From positions 35,978,100 to 36,042,099 of the forward strand of contig CP154956.1 in NCBI GenBank assembly GCA_039621445.1: a stretch of DNA of 64,000 nt. The letters run 5' to 3'. Source of the DNA: Euglena gracilis. Lineage: Eukaryota; Euglenida; Euglenophyceae; Euglenales. This document shows, piece by piece, positions 29,511 to 39,921 of this stretch. A program made the position numbers and the translations under genes. Every line of letters begins with the position of its first letter. The first letter of the stretch is position 1. A model generated the notes under the pieces. That model was not told where the DNA came from, made no database searches, and saw only the letters and a program-made list of their open reading frames with translations.

Positions 29511-32255
29511 CCCCATTCCCTGTGTGACAACTGCCAGCGCCAGGTGGTGCTCTGGAGGTGGGGTGGCAGGTCCACCCCTTTCCTTGCTTTCTGATGTTTT
29601 GCGGCATATTGTGGAGTTTTTTGAAATTGGTTGCGAAAGGAGTGGAAGTGCCCATGCCACATAAACAATGGAGTGTTCGAGAGTTCTGCCATTGGGGGTT
29701 TATAAGGGGGATGCAGAACACCGATGGATTGTTACCAGTTTCTTGTTGTATTTGGTGGCCAGTTGCCTGTCAATGCCCCACTGATGTTTAAGGCTCCGTG
29801 ACACCTACCCAACATTCTAAATGATGTCGGTGTGCGCAACTGCGCACATGGACGATGTGCGCATTTGCGCACACCGACCATTTTAAAACAAACCAAGAGC
29901 CTCCCATGGCAGTGTGTTTGGAACTGGAAAATGAATGTGACAACACCGTGATATTACCTGCCTCGTATTCTTTTGCTGCTGGACCCCCTCTGTTGAATGC
30001 TGCTGGTACGTTTGGATGGTTGGTGTGCGCAAATGCGCACAGCAACCATCAAAATGGTTGCTTTTCACAATTGTGGGCACCAACCAAAATTCCTGTTCAT
30101 TTTGAAGCCTTGGCAACAAGGACTTCTGAGACAAGAGAGGGATCGAAACGGGAGGAGAGCGGATTGTGGACGTGTCGTGCTCAAAGTGGTGGTGTTGTAA
30201 GGTCTGTCTGAGGAGGTGAAATGAAGCGTGTCAGTGTATTGCATTATATGGCCCCCTGAACACAGGGATTTTCAAGTCAGCAGACACATCCATTTTCTAC
30301 CAACGTATTGTGCCTCATTTTCAGACTAAAATACTGGGGCTGAAAGGCACTTCTAAACTCAGTTTTTCAGGATAACACCCGAAAACGTTGTTTATTTTGA
30401 TTTTTTTCACCGCTTCGATTGCCGATGCCCAAACTCGGGCCCGCAGGCTGGTCCTTTGGTTGTATTTAAATTCTACAGAATACCTCGCATTTAAGGATTT
30501 CTAAATTGCAGTGGTGCCACATCCTCTGAATGGTACTTGTGTTCAGTTGCACAAGAGGTTGGTGTGCGCAGATGCGCAAACCGACGCAAAAGTCTGTTTT
30601 CGACTTTTCGAATTTACAGAAACCAACCACTTGCACAATTTTACAAACATCAATTTCATCTGGCACACATGGCTTTTTGCACAGTTACACAAACGGTTGG
30701 CGTGCGCATTTGCGCACACCGACCATTTGTGCATTTGCCCACCCGACCACCAATATCTCACACAGCCAAGTTTCAGGGTATTGTTTTTGGGCACACCTCA
30801 CCACCAATCGTTCAGTCAACACCCTAAGTTAATGAGACAGCTTTTGGTGGGTTCTAAACACACCTGCTGGGTGTTGTGTATACCATATGCTGCGATGATA
30901 CCTGCTCCTAGGCACCCTAACAGTCAAAGTCCCTGCTTTCATCTCCCCATCCTGGGGCACCCCATCACATCCTGCATTCATTTTTGGGTTTTTGGGGTCA
31001 TATCTTGTCCATTTATATTTAAAAAAAATGTGCGCATTTGCGTACATCGACAAAGAAAAAAAGCTTAAGTGCGAGATGTGCCGCCTAAGACGGAGGGCCG
31101 CTGCACACTGACGCAGCTGCGCACACATGCAAGCGCACCCCGCAGGCGACCCACCTCCAATACATTGGGCGTTAAAGACATCTGTGTGCCAGCACACGAA
31201 GATTTCCGAAGAGGGGCCGCAACAGGGTTTACAGACAAGCTTGTAAATTACCCTCACGGTAGCAAAAATTTGTTCCCAAGTCGCTTGGGGTCGAGCGCAG
31301 GCGCGCACGGTCCTGCGGACCAAACGATATATCGCCTCCGGATATAAGCCCTGGGGTGCCCCCTTCCAGACGTCAATTTCCGTTCCTTTCAAAATCCTCT
31401 ATTGTTCTAAGACCAGGTATTGTCTCCCCCTCTGTTTCCTGGTGAAAGCAAGCCCTCTGCCCAGCGCAAAAAGCCATGATATCTGAAGGTTCTCCCGCCC
31501 GAGCCCATCACACTGGCAAGCTAAATGGGGGGCACACCCATCATTTTCTAAACCCAACACCCCTCCGTCCACGGGCGCATCTGCACACACCTCATATGTA
31601 CCAGCGTTTTCCATTAACATTCAGCATCGGGGCCTGGAGACGCGGTGGGACAACTTGCACACCCCTCATGAAGCACCACAACCGTCGCCTCACCCTGGCC
31701 ATGCTCACAGGGCCGGAGGCCACACACTCTCTTTGCGGCAATAGCCCCCAGATCGTGTGCAGATGCGGCGCTTGTTGTATTCAAACGGGCGCATATGCGC
31801 GCGCGGATTGGCCGGAGGTACGCACTCAGTTTACCCCAAGTCAAACCAGCGGCTGGTGGTGTCCTCTTCTGTCTTTCCAACCGTGCGCAGATGCGCCCGT
31901 CAGCAGGTGCCAGGGTCTGTTCCCCGGCAGGGATCACGCATCTCCTCCTGCCAGCACGAACACCTGGCGCCGCCCAACGCCGCAGCACACCACCACACCC
32001 ACTACCACACGCATGTCCACAATGGCCTCCCTGATAATCTGCACGCCCTCTGCCCCGCGACACCGACAGCTCCCAACACTCCAACCCAACGGAACCTTGC
32101 ACAGCACACCCCACGTCTTGCACGGCTGCTGCGACACCGAAACTGGCTGTTTTCAGATGTGAGAGCCTTTTCTCAGACAGTCCACAATCAGGCGCACATG
32201 CGCCCCACTCCGGCCACTGAAGACCCCTCTTCTGCCGTCTGGCCTTCAGCCACCA

Positions 32256-32453
32256 GGGTTTCAAAGCCGAGACACAAATGATTTTCTAATTTTGCTTTCG
32301 CTGGCCGAGGTTTCAAACCCGAGCCGTGACGACCTCTTTTACGTGTCAAATATGTCAATTGGAAGCACTTCTCGAGGTTCAAACCCTGAGACACCACATT
32401 CATGCGCTCGCAGCATGTCCGAGGGCCACCGCCAGCCATAGTTTCAAACACGG
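32256..32453. repeat. Four spaced GGTTTCAAACCCGAG units
   Basis: gggtttcaaagccgag (32256), aggtttcaaacccgag (32308), gaggttcaaaccctgag (32374) and tagtttcaaacacgg (32439) occur at 52-66 base spacing with unrelated sequence between. The core resembles a tRNA T-arm or Pol III B box (GGTTCAAACCC), but no tRNA fold was found around any unit. Confidence 0.7.
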
Positions 32454-32559
32454 CAAATGAAAGCAGACGGACACGCTTCAAGTTTGCGCGCAGTTGCGTC
32501 CAAATTGGCAAAAACCCTGAAGTGCCACATTGGCCGTCTAAGAAATAATCCCTTGTGGG

Positions 32560-33100
32560 CACACTGCAAAATCCACAGGATTTAAATGTACCATGTATAT
32601 TTATTTTTTTAAATTTTTTTAATGTCTGCTGATAGCCAACGTGGCAAAGTTCTACACAAAACTTGCTGGGTTGGGTCCAATGCACACCGAAGGGGAAATG
32701 TGGCTGAAATGAATTTGAAGGCTGGGGGTACATATGTTTTTGATGTGTGCGTTTCCCATGTGGTATTTTTGGACCTGTGTGTTCGGCTCTCTCCAATGGG
32801 GAGTCAACGGGGTCCACCTGCACGGATAACGATGGCCAGTGACACCGCCTGCTCCCCCTCGCGCCCCGGCCCAGCAGCGCCACTGCCCCAGAGAGCCCCA
32901 GGCGGAGGGCCATCCCTGGCGCCGCCGCCCGCAACCCCGGCCCCGGCGCCGCCCGCCGCCACGGCGGTGGCCAACTGCTCCCCGAGCGAACCTGTCGCAG
33001 GCGTCGCAGACGTGGAAGCGGATGGCGTGGCGGGAAGGAGGAAGAGCAACCCACAGGTGTGCGAAAGGGGACAGGGAAGGGGGATTCTGTTTTTGGACAT
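32560..33100. other. Gap between two element ends, with GC-rich stretch
   Basis: It lies between the right-facing end at 32542 and the left end at 33111. 32830-33030 is GC-rich with open frames on both strands (minus up to about 300 codons) of Pro/Ala/Arg composition. No gene was recognised. Confidence 0.4.
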
Positions 33101-33110
33101 CCCCCATGCA

Positions 33111-34290
33111 TTTAGGCGGCGCATCTTGCACTTAGGGGTTTTTGGTCGGTTTGCGCATTTGCGCAAATCGACCAATTTTTTTTATTTTGGCACCAGCAAA
33201 GCAAGGGGTGAGAGGGAGAGGGAGCAGGTGGACGACGAATCCGGCTGAATTTCCATTTTTGGCCCCAGCAGTCCTGCGAATTCCGTGTTTTTAGCTGTTT
33301 TTTTGGTGGTCGGCATGCCACGAAAACCCCCGGAAATCCCAGTCACCCCAAGTTTAAGCGATAAGCGGTTTGCTACTGTTGCCCACTACTGGCTGCTATT
33401 GTCTTAGCTCTGTCGGCTCTGGTGTTGAGATTCCCAGGACCGCTCTCTCCACTCACAGTGATGTAAATGAGAAGTTCAAAATTGGTAACTGTTGCGCATC
33501 TGCGCAATGAGCACATTTATGAAGAATGAAAACTTCAGAATTATATTGCACAACTGCGCAATAGACATACACTCTTTAAATTTTAAAATGGCATGGCTGT
33601 TGCACAGATGCGCAATGTTTACCCAGTTTCAAGACAACAGGACCGAGGGAAGGCTTCCATCCACTTGTCCTACATTGTGCTCTACTCCCTCTGGGTGTTG
33701 CATACTCTATCCCAGCCGTTCTCTCCCTGCGTTATTAGGTGAGTTTCAAGCAATTATATTGCTCAACGGCCACATTATCTTATATTTTAAAAAGCGTATG
33801 TCCATTGCACAGTTCTGCAATATAACTGTGAAATTTTCATTCTCATAAAAGCGCCCATTGTGCATACGCAATGAAAACACATTTGAGCATATTCGTTGTG
33901 GAACCATTGTGCAAGTGCGCAATGACCAACCACATTTAGAATTGTGAGAATTTTCAAAATTGCGCTAATGCGTCACGCGTTAAATTTTTTGTAATGAACA
34001 ATTACAAACCATTGCGCAAGTGCACAATGGCGTCCATTTGTTTCATTACCCAACGCTTTGGGTTCGCAACTGGGCCCTGGAAGACATGTGCCCTCAGACC
34101 ATGACGTTCCAAATCGTGGCTTTCATGCCCAGTTCCTGGGGGTGGAGGGACAGGCCAATGTGAATTGTCTTGAAAGTTGGGCTTTGGTGTTGGAATGCAG
34201 AACTTTTTGCAAGGTTGCGAGGGTTGCAAGGTTGCGCATTGCCACAATTCTCCAGTCACTTCAGAGCTTAGCGCGAGCTGGGCCTTCTGT
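33111..34290. mobile_element. GCGC-box element C, short relative of B
   Basis: The left end is TTTAGGCGGC (33111-33120), then CTTGCACTTAGG and box gcgcatttgcgc (33153-33164). The right end (34259-34290) gives the inverted motif in degraded form (agagcttagcgcgagctggg). 33420-34250 lines up with 6650-7480: ctctctccactcacagtgat vs ctctctccacccacagtgat, gccgttctctccctgcg vs gccgttctctccctcca, and the gttccaaatcgtggctttca block. Box positions are kept but central bases differ. Confidence 0.6.
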
Positions 34291-34294
34291 GATC

Positions 34295-36380
34295 GATTCT
34301 TGCACAATTGGCATTTTTGGGGGCATTTTTTGCAGTGTCGATTTTTTGGTACCCGGTTCGACCCGGGGTTGGTTCCAGCCTTGGGACCCCCATGGGGGGG
34401 GGGGTCAGCCAGTGGCCCATTTCCCGCCAGTCCAAATTTTCAGCTGAAGCTGAGCTGGACCTCCCGGGGACAGGGCTGTACGGGATTCCCCGTGGATGTG
34501 CGGAGGTCCAGGGCTGTGCTGAATCCCTGCACCTCTATGGGTGGTGGGGGGTCGACCACCCCCGTGCCTCCACCCTTTCCTGCATTTCCAGGGGGCGCTG
34601 ATTTTCGGTCAGAATTTTCTTTTGGTGCCTTCGGGCCTGATTTTGGGGGTCCAGGGGGGGGGGGCGATTTCAGCAATGCATTCCCCGTGCATGTTGCAAG
34701 CAGGCATTTGCTTAAGAGATTGCAGTACCCCCCCGGGGGGGGCTGGATTGCAGCTAGTCCAATTTGGCTAGTGGTATTTCTAGCAGACCCCCCCGGGGGG
34801 GTCTGCTAGCAGGGCTAGCTAGTGAGAAATTTTTTTTTCAGTGACCGGCGCAAAGCGCCGGAAGATTTTTTTCGGACCCCAAAAATGGCCAAAAATGCCC
34901 ATTTTTGGCCATTTTTGGGATTTTTGGGAACAAAATCAGCCAAAAACCTATTAAAAACCTCATTTCCACCTCGGCGCGCAGCGCCGGAGGAAAATTTTTT
35001 TTCCAGTCGGGGGGACCCCCGGACCCCCCCCCCCCCCGGGGGGATGGGGGGGGCTAGCTAGTCCACTTTTTCCAGTGTCTAGCCGATTTGCTAGCCATAA
35101 CACCCCCCAGGTCTTTAAACACAAGCCTGGTTGCAATGAGCGAAAGTCCACCCGGGCATATTAGGGCGCCCCCCCAAGGAAGGGTTGTACAGGAAGGTCT
35201 GTTGGGCGGGTCGACCCCCCCATCCGGGAGGTGGGGGGTCAACCAACCCCCCACCCACCATTGCCCCCGCGCAAAGAGAATTCTTTCGGCGCCATCAGTG
35301 TTGATAATTTATCCAGAGGGGATGCTGTGAGTTAAAATTTTGGGCCCAAAGACGGCTGGGTCAAAACAGGTCAAACAGGGCGACAGAGGGACCCAAGGAC
35401 TTTATGGTAGGTCCCCAGTGATTTCTTTTTGATTAGCCACCATTTTGTGGGTTTTTTTTTCAATTTCATTTTTCTGACCTCAGAATGGCCCAAAAATGGC
35501 CAAGTCAGAACAGGTTTCATTTTAACACCTGTGTGACCGCTCTTCCCCCCCCCCCCGGGGGGGGTGCGAGAATGGGTGGGTGGGTTGGGGCCTCGGGACC
35601 CCCGCCATGAGCCAGGTTTTTGCCCAGCCAAAGGCCGGGCCAGAAATTTTTTTCCGGTGTTTTCGGCCGATTTTGGCAGTGTTTGAGGTGGGTGGGTGGT
35701 TGTGGGTGGGTGGGTTTTCGAAAAAGGTGGGGTGGGGTGGGGGCAGTGGCTTGTCGGCCGACTAATCGGCCGACAAACCATTGTCCCCCCCCCCCCCCCT
35801 CTCGCCCGGGGTTTTTTTTGGTTGGGGCCCCCGGGGGGGGGGGGGGTGGGTGGGTCTGGCTGAGCCCCCCTCAGGGGGGCCCCCCCAGATGTATTTTTCG
35901 AAATTTTTTGAAAAAGATGCTATTTTTGGCATTTTTCGCGATTTTTGGCCATTTTCGGGGAAAAGTGGGTGGGTCCCCGAACACCCCCCCCCCGGGTGGG
36001 GTTTTTTTTTCAGCCAACAATTCCATATTTCTAAATCAGCTTGTTTCCAAAAATTACAGAAAACATCAGTGGGACTATTTTCAGTCCAGCGCTTTGCACC
36101 AAATTGACCCCAAATTCCATTTTAAGCACTTCTGGGGCAAAATTTTGGGAAAATGCCAAAACTTTGCCCTTTGCGGGGTCCCAGGGGTGCATATTTTGAG
36201 CTGTTATTCATATTTTATCCAACAAAAAAAATTCAAAAAGCCTCTATATCGTACCCTGACCCCCCCCCCCCGAGTTCTCAAAAAGAGGTGGGACAGGCAG
36301 AGGTGGGGAGTTTAGAAATGGTTCAATTTTGGTGGGATGGCATTGTGCTTAATTTTGTCTGTTCTCTCTATTAATTGTGT
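34295..36380. other. Repeat-rich DNA with C/G-run palindromes
   Basis: It contains GTCGACC palindromes (34548 and 35208), cccccccgggggggg blocks with gctagctag neighbours (34725-34830, 35020-35060), CGGCGC hairpins (34845, 34970), an R4 copy (35517-35760) and an R2 copy (35890-36010). No gene was seen. Confidence 0.6.
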
Positions 36381-36384
36381 CAAG

Positions 36385-36459
36385 TATAAAATCAATGATG
36401 AAGGAGATTACACCGATTTCAATTTCTGGAAGCCGAACTGGGGCGATATCTCCTCATGA
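36385..36459 (+). CDS. Possible terminal exon, unassigned
   Basis: After tgtcaag at 36384 a frame of 24 codons encodes YKINDEGDYTDFNFWKPNW... and ends in TGA at 36457-36459. The composition looks like protein and the frame is short. I recognise no family. It could equally be chance or a transposon relic. Confidence 0.25.
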   Translation, partial: YKINDEGDYTDFNFWKPNWGDISS

Positions 36460-36599
36460 CATTGTCAGCCTGTTTGGTGTTTCCACGCCATCACAACCTT
36501 CTGCTTTCCTCGTGAAAACATTTTCCTCTCACCAAATGTCCCATTGCCCAGGGGGAAGAGGCATTGAGTTTTGTGAGCAACCCTGGACATAACTCTGAG

Positions 36600-38580
36600 T
36601 TGGTTTGTGAATGTGTCAAAAAAATGTTTCAATTTTATTTTTATTTGAATTTTTTGTTTTTGTCTCCCCCACTTGTCGCACAGACACCCTCAATCAGGCT
36701 CACGTGCAGTGGGTGGGGGAATGGGTGAAGTGGGACCCCCCCCGCAGGGTTTGATATAAGGCGGGTGCACGGGGTGGAGGAGGGGGACCACCCATTGCTT
36801 TTATATCAAATCCCGGACCCCCCCTTCGATTGATGTGTAGGTCAATTTTTTTGGCGCTGAAGGAATTTTTCCTCGCACAGGTTCCACAACGTACCATTGC
36901 TTGAGGTTGTCTGACCCCCCTTGGGGGATGACTGACAGTTTTTTTTGGAGTTATTGGCTTGTTTTGGACTGCAGAGTCCCCCCCAGCTTTTTTTTTTTAG
37001 TCGGCCTACCCCACAGGGGGGGTGGGTGTTAGGGGCAGGCACCCCATGGCACCCCTGCCGAGGGGGTAGGGTTTCAGGGGTGGGTTGGGCAGGCACCCCG
37101 ATCCCGTTTTCTTTACCCTTTTGGCAAGGACCCACCCGACCCTGCGTACCCCGGGCTGCCCCGCTCGCCCACCCCCCCCCCCCCCCCCGGGGTGTGTCTG
37201 CTATATGGGCAGGCACCCTATAGCACCCCCCCCTCTCCCCCCCAGTTGGTTAAAAAAAAGCCTGGTCCCCCGGGGGGATTGACCAAAAGTGGCCGAATTG
37301 ACCAAAAGTGGCCACCTGGCGCCAGGATTTTTGACAAATCTTTTGGATTTTTGACAAAATCTTTGATTTTTGGCCATTTTGGCTGAGCAGCCAGAGTGAA
37401 CAGCCCTTCCCAGGGGAAGGAAGGTGGTGATTGTTTTTTGAAAAGTAATTGACTGGTTTTTGAAAGTGGAAAGTGATCATACATCTTTTTAAGGCCCCGG
37501 GGGGGGGGGGGTTGTTGGGCTGGGGCTAGACATTTGGGCTGGCTAGCCAGCCCCCCCCCCCCCCGGGGGGTGGCTGGTCCCTGACCAAAGTGAAATGCGC
37601 CTCCGGCCGACAAAACGCAAGCAACAAGCTGGACACAAAGCATGGGAGAGGTGTTCGTGGTATCATTGTTCATCATGGGGGTCAGAATCAGAATGCGCCA
37701 TGTTGTGAGGTGTGCTAGAGCGAAAAAAATGGGCTTGCTAGCTAGGGCTAGCAGCACTCCCCCCCCGGGGGGGGAGGGGGCTGCTGCGGCTGGGCTAGGC
37801 CCAAATCAGGGCTGGCTGCAGCCGCCCCCCCCCCCCGGGGGGGTGGGCCGCAATACCTTAAAGAGATGTATGAAAGTGATCCCCCCCCGGGTCAGTCTGC
37901 AATGGGATGGTCCCCCCCTCCCTGTTTGGGGTTCGGAGCCCCTCCCCCACCCATTTTCCCATCCATGTCTTTCAGAATTTTTTCAAGGGGCAGAATTGCA
38001 ATTCACTTGGGGTATTACAAGTATTTTGAACATTTTTCAGGATTTCCGGATTTTCAGGACGGAACCTCAGATTGCCAACAGAACAGCATCCAGGATTTCT
38101 CTCAGCCTGGATTTTGGACAGTGAAAAAAACAGTGGAATCTGTCGAAAGTTTCTGGTCGTTTTTTTTTGGGAGGGGCGGGTATCTGCTGTTCCAGTTATT
38201 CTGGGGTTTCAGAAGAATTTGCATCAATTCAATGCATGTCATTGTGCCAAAGCTGATCAAATTGAGCGTGATATTAATTGGAGTGGGGAAAAATTCTTCT
38301 GGCAAAAACAAATAATTTTGCATTGCTTTATGATGTTGTATGTCGAAACAATTTTGCAAAAGGGAATCTGTCCAAATGATTTTGCCCCCACCCACCTTTT
38401 GCAAGGAGCAATGTGAAATGATGCATCTTTCTGGAGTATCAAACAGTTCATACAATTTGCCATAGCTTTTTGTTGTCTGGTGAATGTGTTTGCAGATTCG
38501 CAACACATCAATCCATCGAAGGTTCTGGGTAATCCCCGATAGGTTTGTAGGGGGCAGGGGCCAGAAAGATCATTAATAAT
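36600..38580. other. C/G-run repeats and weak exon-like segments
   Basis: 36700-37270 and 37490-37940 are C/G-run modules with tagggg..caggcacccca blocks like those at 2730-2960. 38213-38415 is open with CHCAKADQIERDINW and could be an exon, without a recognised family. Nothing is firm. Confidence 0.35.
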
Positions 38581-38645
38581 TAATAATGGTGGACAATTTT
38601 GGCTAGGCCCCCATGCATTGTTTTTGGTGATTTTGTTTCGGTGCA

Positions 38646-38845
38646 GCCTGATCCCCGTGCGTTCTTTGCTTTTGACCTCTGTCCCACTGACCTCTGCACT
38701 TTTAACTTCTGGCGTCTTGCACCGAAAGTGCGACAACGTCCAATGTACAGAGTCCTGGGGATATCATTTGAAAGGTCCCCAATTTCTCCGAGAATCATTC
38801 GGTTCTATTTTTTCCTGCTTCATCCACTTTTTCAAAGCGATTGAA
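38646..38845 (+). CDS. Possible exon, unassigned
   Basis: After ggtgcag at 38646 a frame runs 66 codons (PDPRAFFAFDLCPTDLCTF, then NFWRLAPKVRQRPMYR) to a stop. It shares the tetrapeptide FNFW with 36385-36459, which may be coincidence. No family was recognised. Confidence 0.2.
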
Positions 38846-39231
38846 GATGGAGGTGGTTGTGTCTCCATCTTCTGGAAACCAGGGCGGTTTAAGGGATAGG
38901 AAAGTTTCTTTGAAGGAAAAGAAAGGAATTTTTTTAACTTCTGGAGGACAAGCCCCACTCTGGGCCAAAGAGCCCACCAAGGACCGATCTGGGGCTTGGA
39001 CTGGGTCGAGAACCAAAAAGTTAACAACAGCACTTTTTTTTTTGTTTTGGCAGGTTGGAAAAGGTCCGAGGATGCCAGCAGGGATTTTGGGACATCTGTA
39101 ACAGATAACTGCGGATAATCGCGGATAAGCCCGACATAAACGCAGAGCAGGCCCCGCATTTGCCTCAACGAAACCGACGACGGAAGGTGGAGGACGGACG
39201 GGGGACTCGGACTCCCACGACAGAGGAAGGG

Positions 39232-39624
39232 GGAGGAAGGGACCAAGAGGGCGGAGCACAAGAAGATGGTGAGGTCCTGCTTTCCTTGCCGGCTGCTCTG
39301 TTCTGGTGTGTTTGTGTGTGCGCGGGGGGTGCTTCTTACTGCGCCGTTGTTGCCGGAGTTGGCGATGATGAGGCCTCGTCCGACACCTTGGCGAAGCTGA
39401 ACCGCCGTGGCCCCGCCCCCCCCCCTCTCCCATGGCCGCTTGGTGGGGGGCCCCCCCTCGATGGGGATGGCTGTCTCTTTCTGGTGGTTTTCTGGGTGGG
39501 TGGTTGGGGCTGCTTTGTCGGGGGTCCCCTTTCTGGTTGGGATGTTTGTTTGGGTGCTGGTTTTTTGGCTGGGGGGGTTGGGCTCACCATCTTCTTGTGC
39601 TTCGCCCTCTTGGTCCCTTCCTCC
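39232..39624. repeat. Inverted terminal-type repeats of DIRS element 1
   Basis: ggaggaagggaccaagaggg (39232) is the start of a 42-base block whose reverse complement lies at 39583-39624 (ctcaccatcttcttgtgctt...). A third, direct copy opens element 2 at 42287-42325. DIRS elements typically carry inverted repeats plus an internal complementary region. Confidence 0.75.
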
Positions 39625-39921
39625 CCGACCATTCGGGCTTCGCAAACTCTGGGGGCTTTGTGTGACACCTCGGGCTCCGCACTTTGCCCTTGTGAGGCCA
39701 TGCCTTGCTCGCCGGCGGTGTTGTGTGATTGTTGCGTGTTGGGTTAGGACTCCCTGCTTAGTGCCTTTTTTCGCCGGAGTTGGCTGATCCCAGAAGAAAG
39801 GAGAATACCTCAACTCAAGACTACGAAGTCACCAAAGAAAGTTCAAGTCAAATTCAAATTCCAGAACGAGAAGAACCAGCCGAATATCAAACTTCAAAAA
39901 AAAATTCAACAACTGACTTCA

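Larger units (their letters stand above)
28150..32542. mobile_element. Central GCGC-box region, possibly several elements
   Basis: About twenty GCGC-N4-GCGC boxes or near-boxes are spread here, such as 28281, 28350, 29835, 29859, 30024, 30564, 30700, 31031, 31790, 31884 and 32189. Between 29830 and 31030 several sit in ggtgtgcgc....gcgcacacc flanks, extended to about 28-base palindromes. Two terminal motifs of the family, both in right-end orientation, close at 31089 and 32542. No matching left end was found. Many frames are open in the GC-rich parts (31380-32260) but none is recognisable. Confidence 0.45.

Noticed and set aside
31476-32162. Open frames above 200 codons on both strands
   Set aside because: Openness on both strands follows from high GC. 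No splice sites or family similarity support a gene.
32374-32390. tRNA gene suggested by gaggttcaaaccctgag
   Set aside because: The surrounding bases give no acceptor stem, D arm or anticodon arm. The unit is one of four spaced copies.
32188-33111. Minus-strand open frame of 307 codons
   Set aside because: It spans the end of one element, unrelated DNA and a GC-rich block. The composition is Pro/Arg/Ala and no motif is seen.
38764-39813. Long minus-strand open frame (349 codons)
   Set aside because: It runs antisense through the DIRS terminal-repeat region, is Pro/Ser/Thr rich, and has no domain. The plus strand explains the sequence better.
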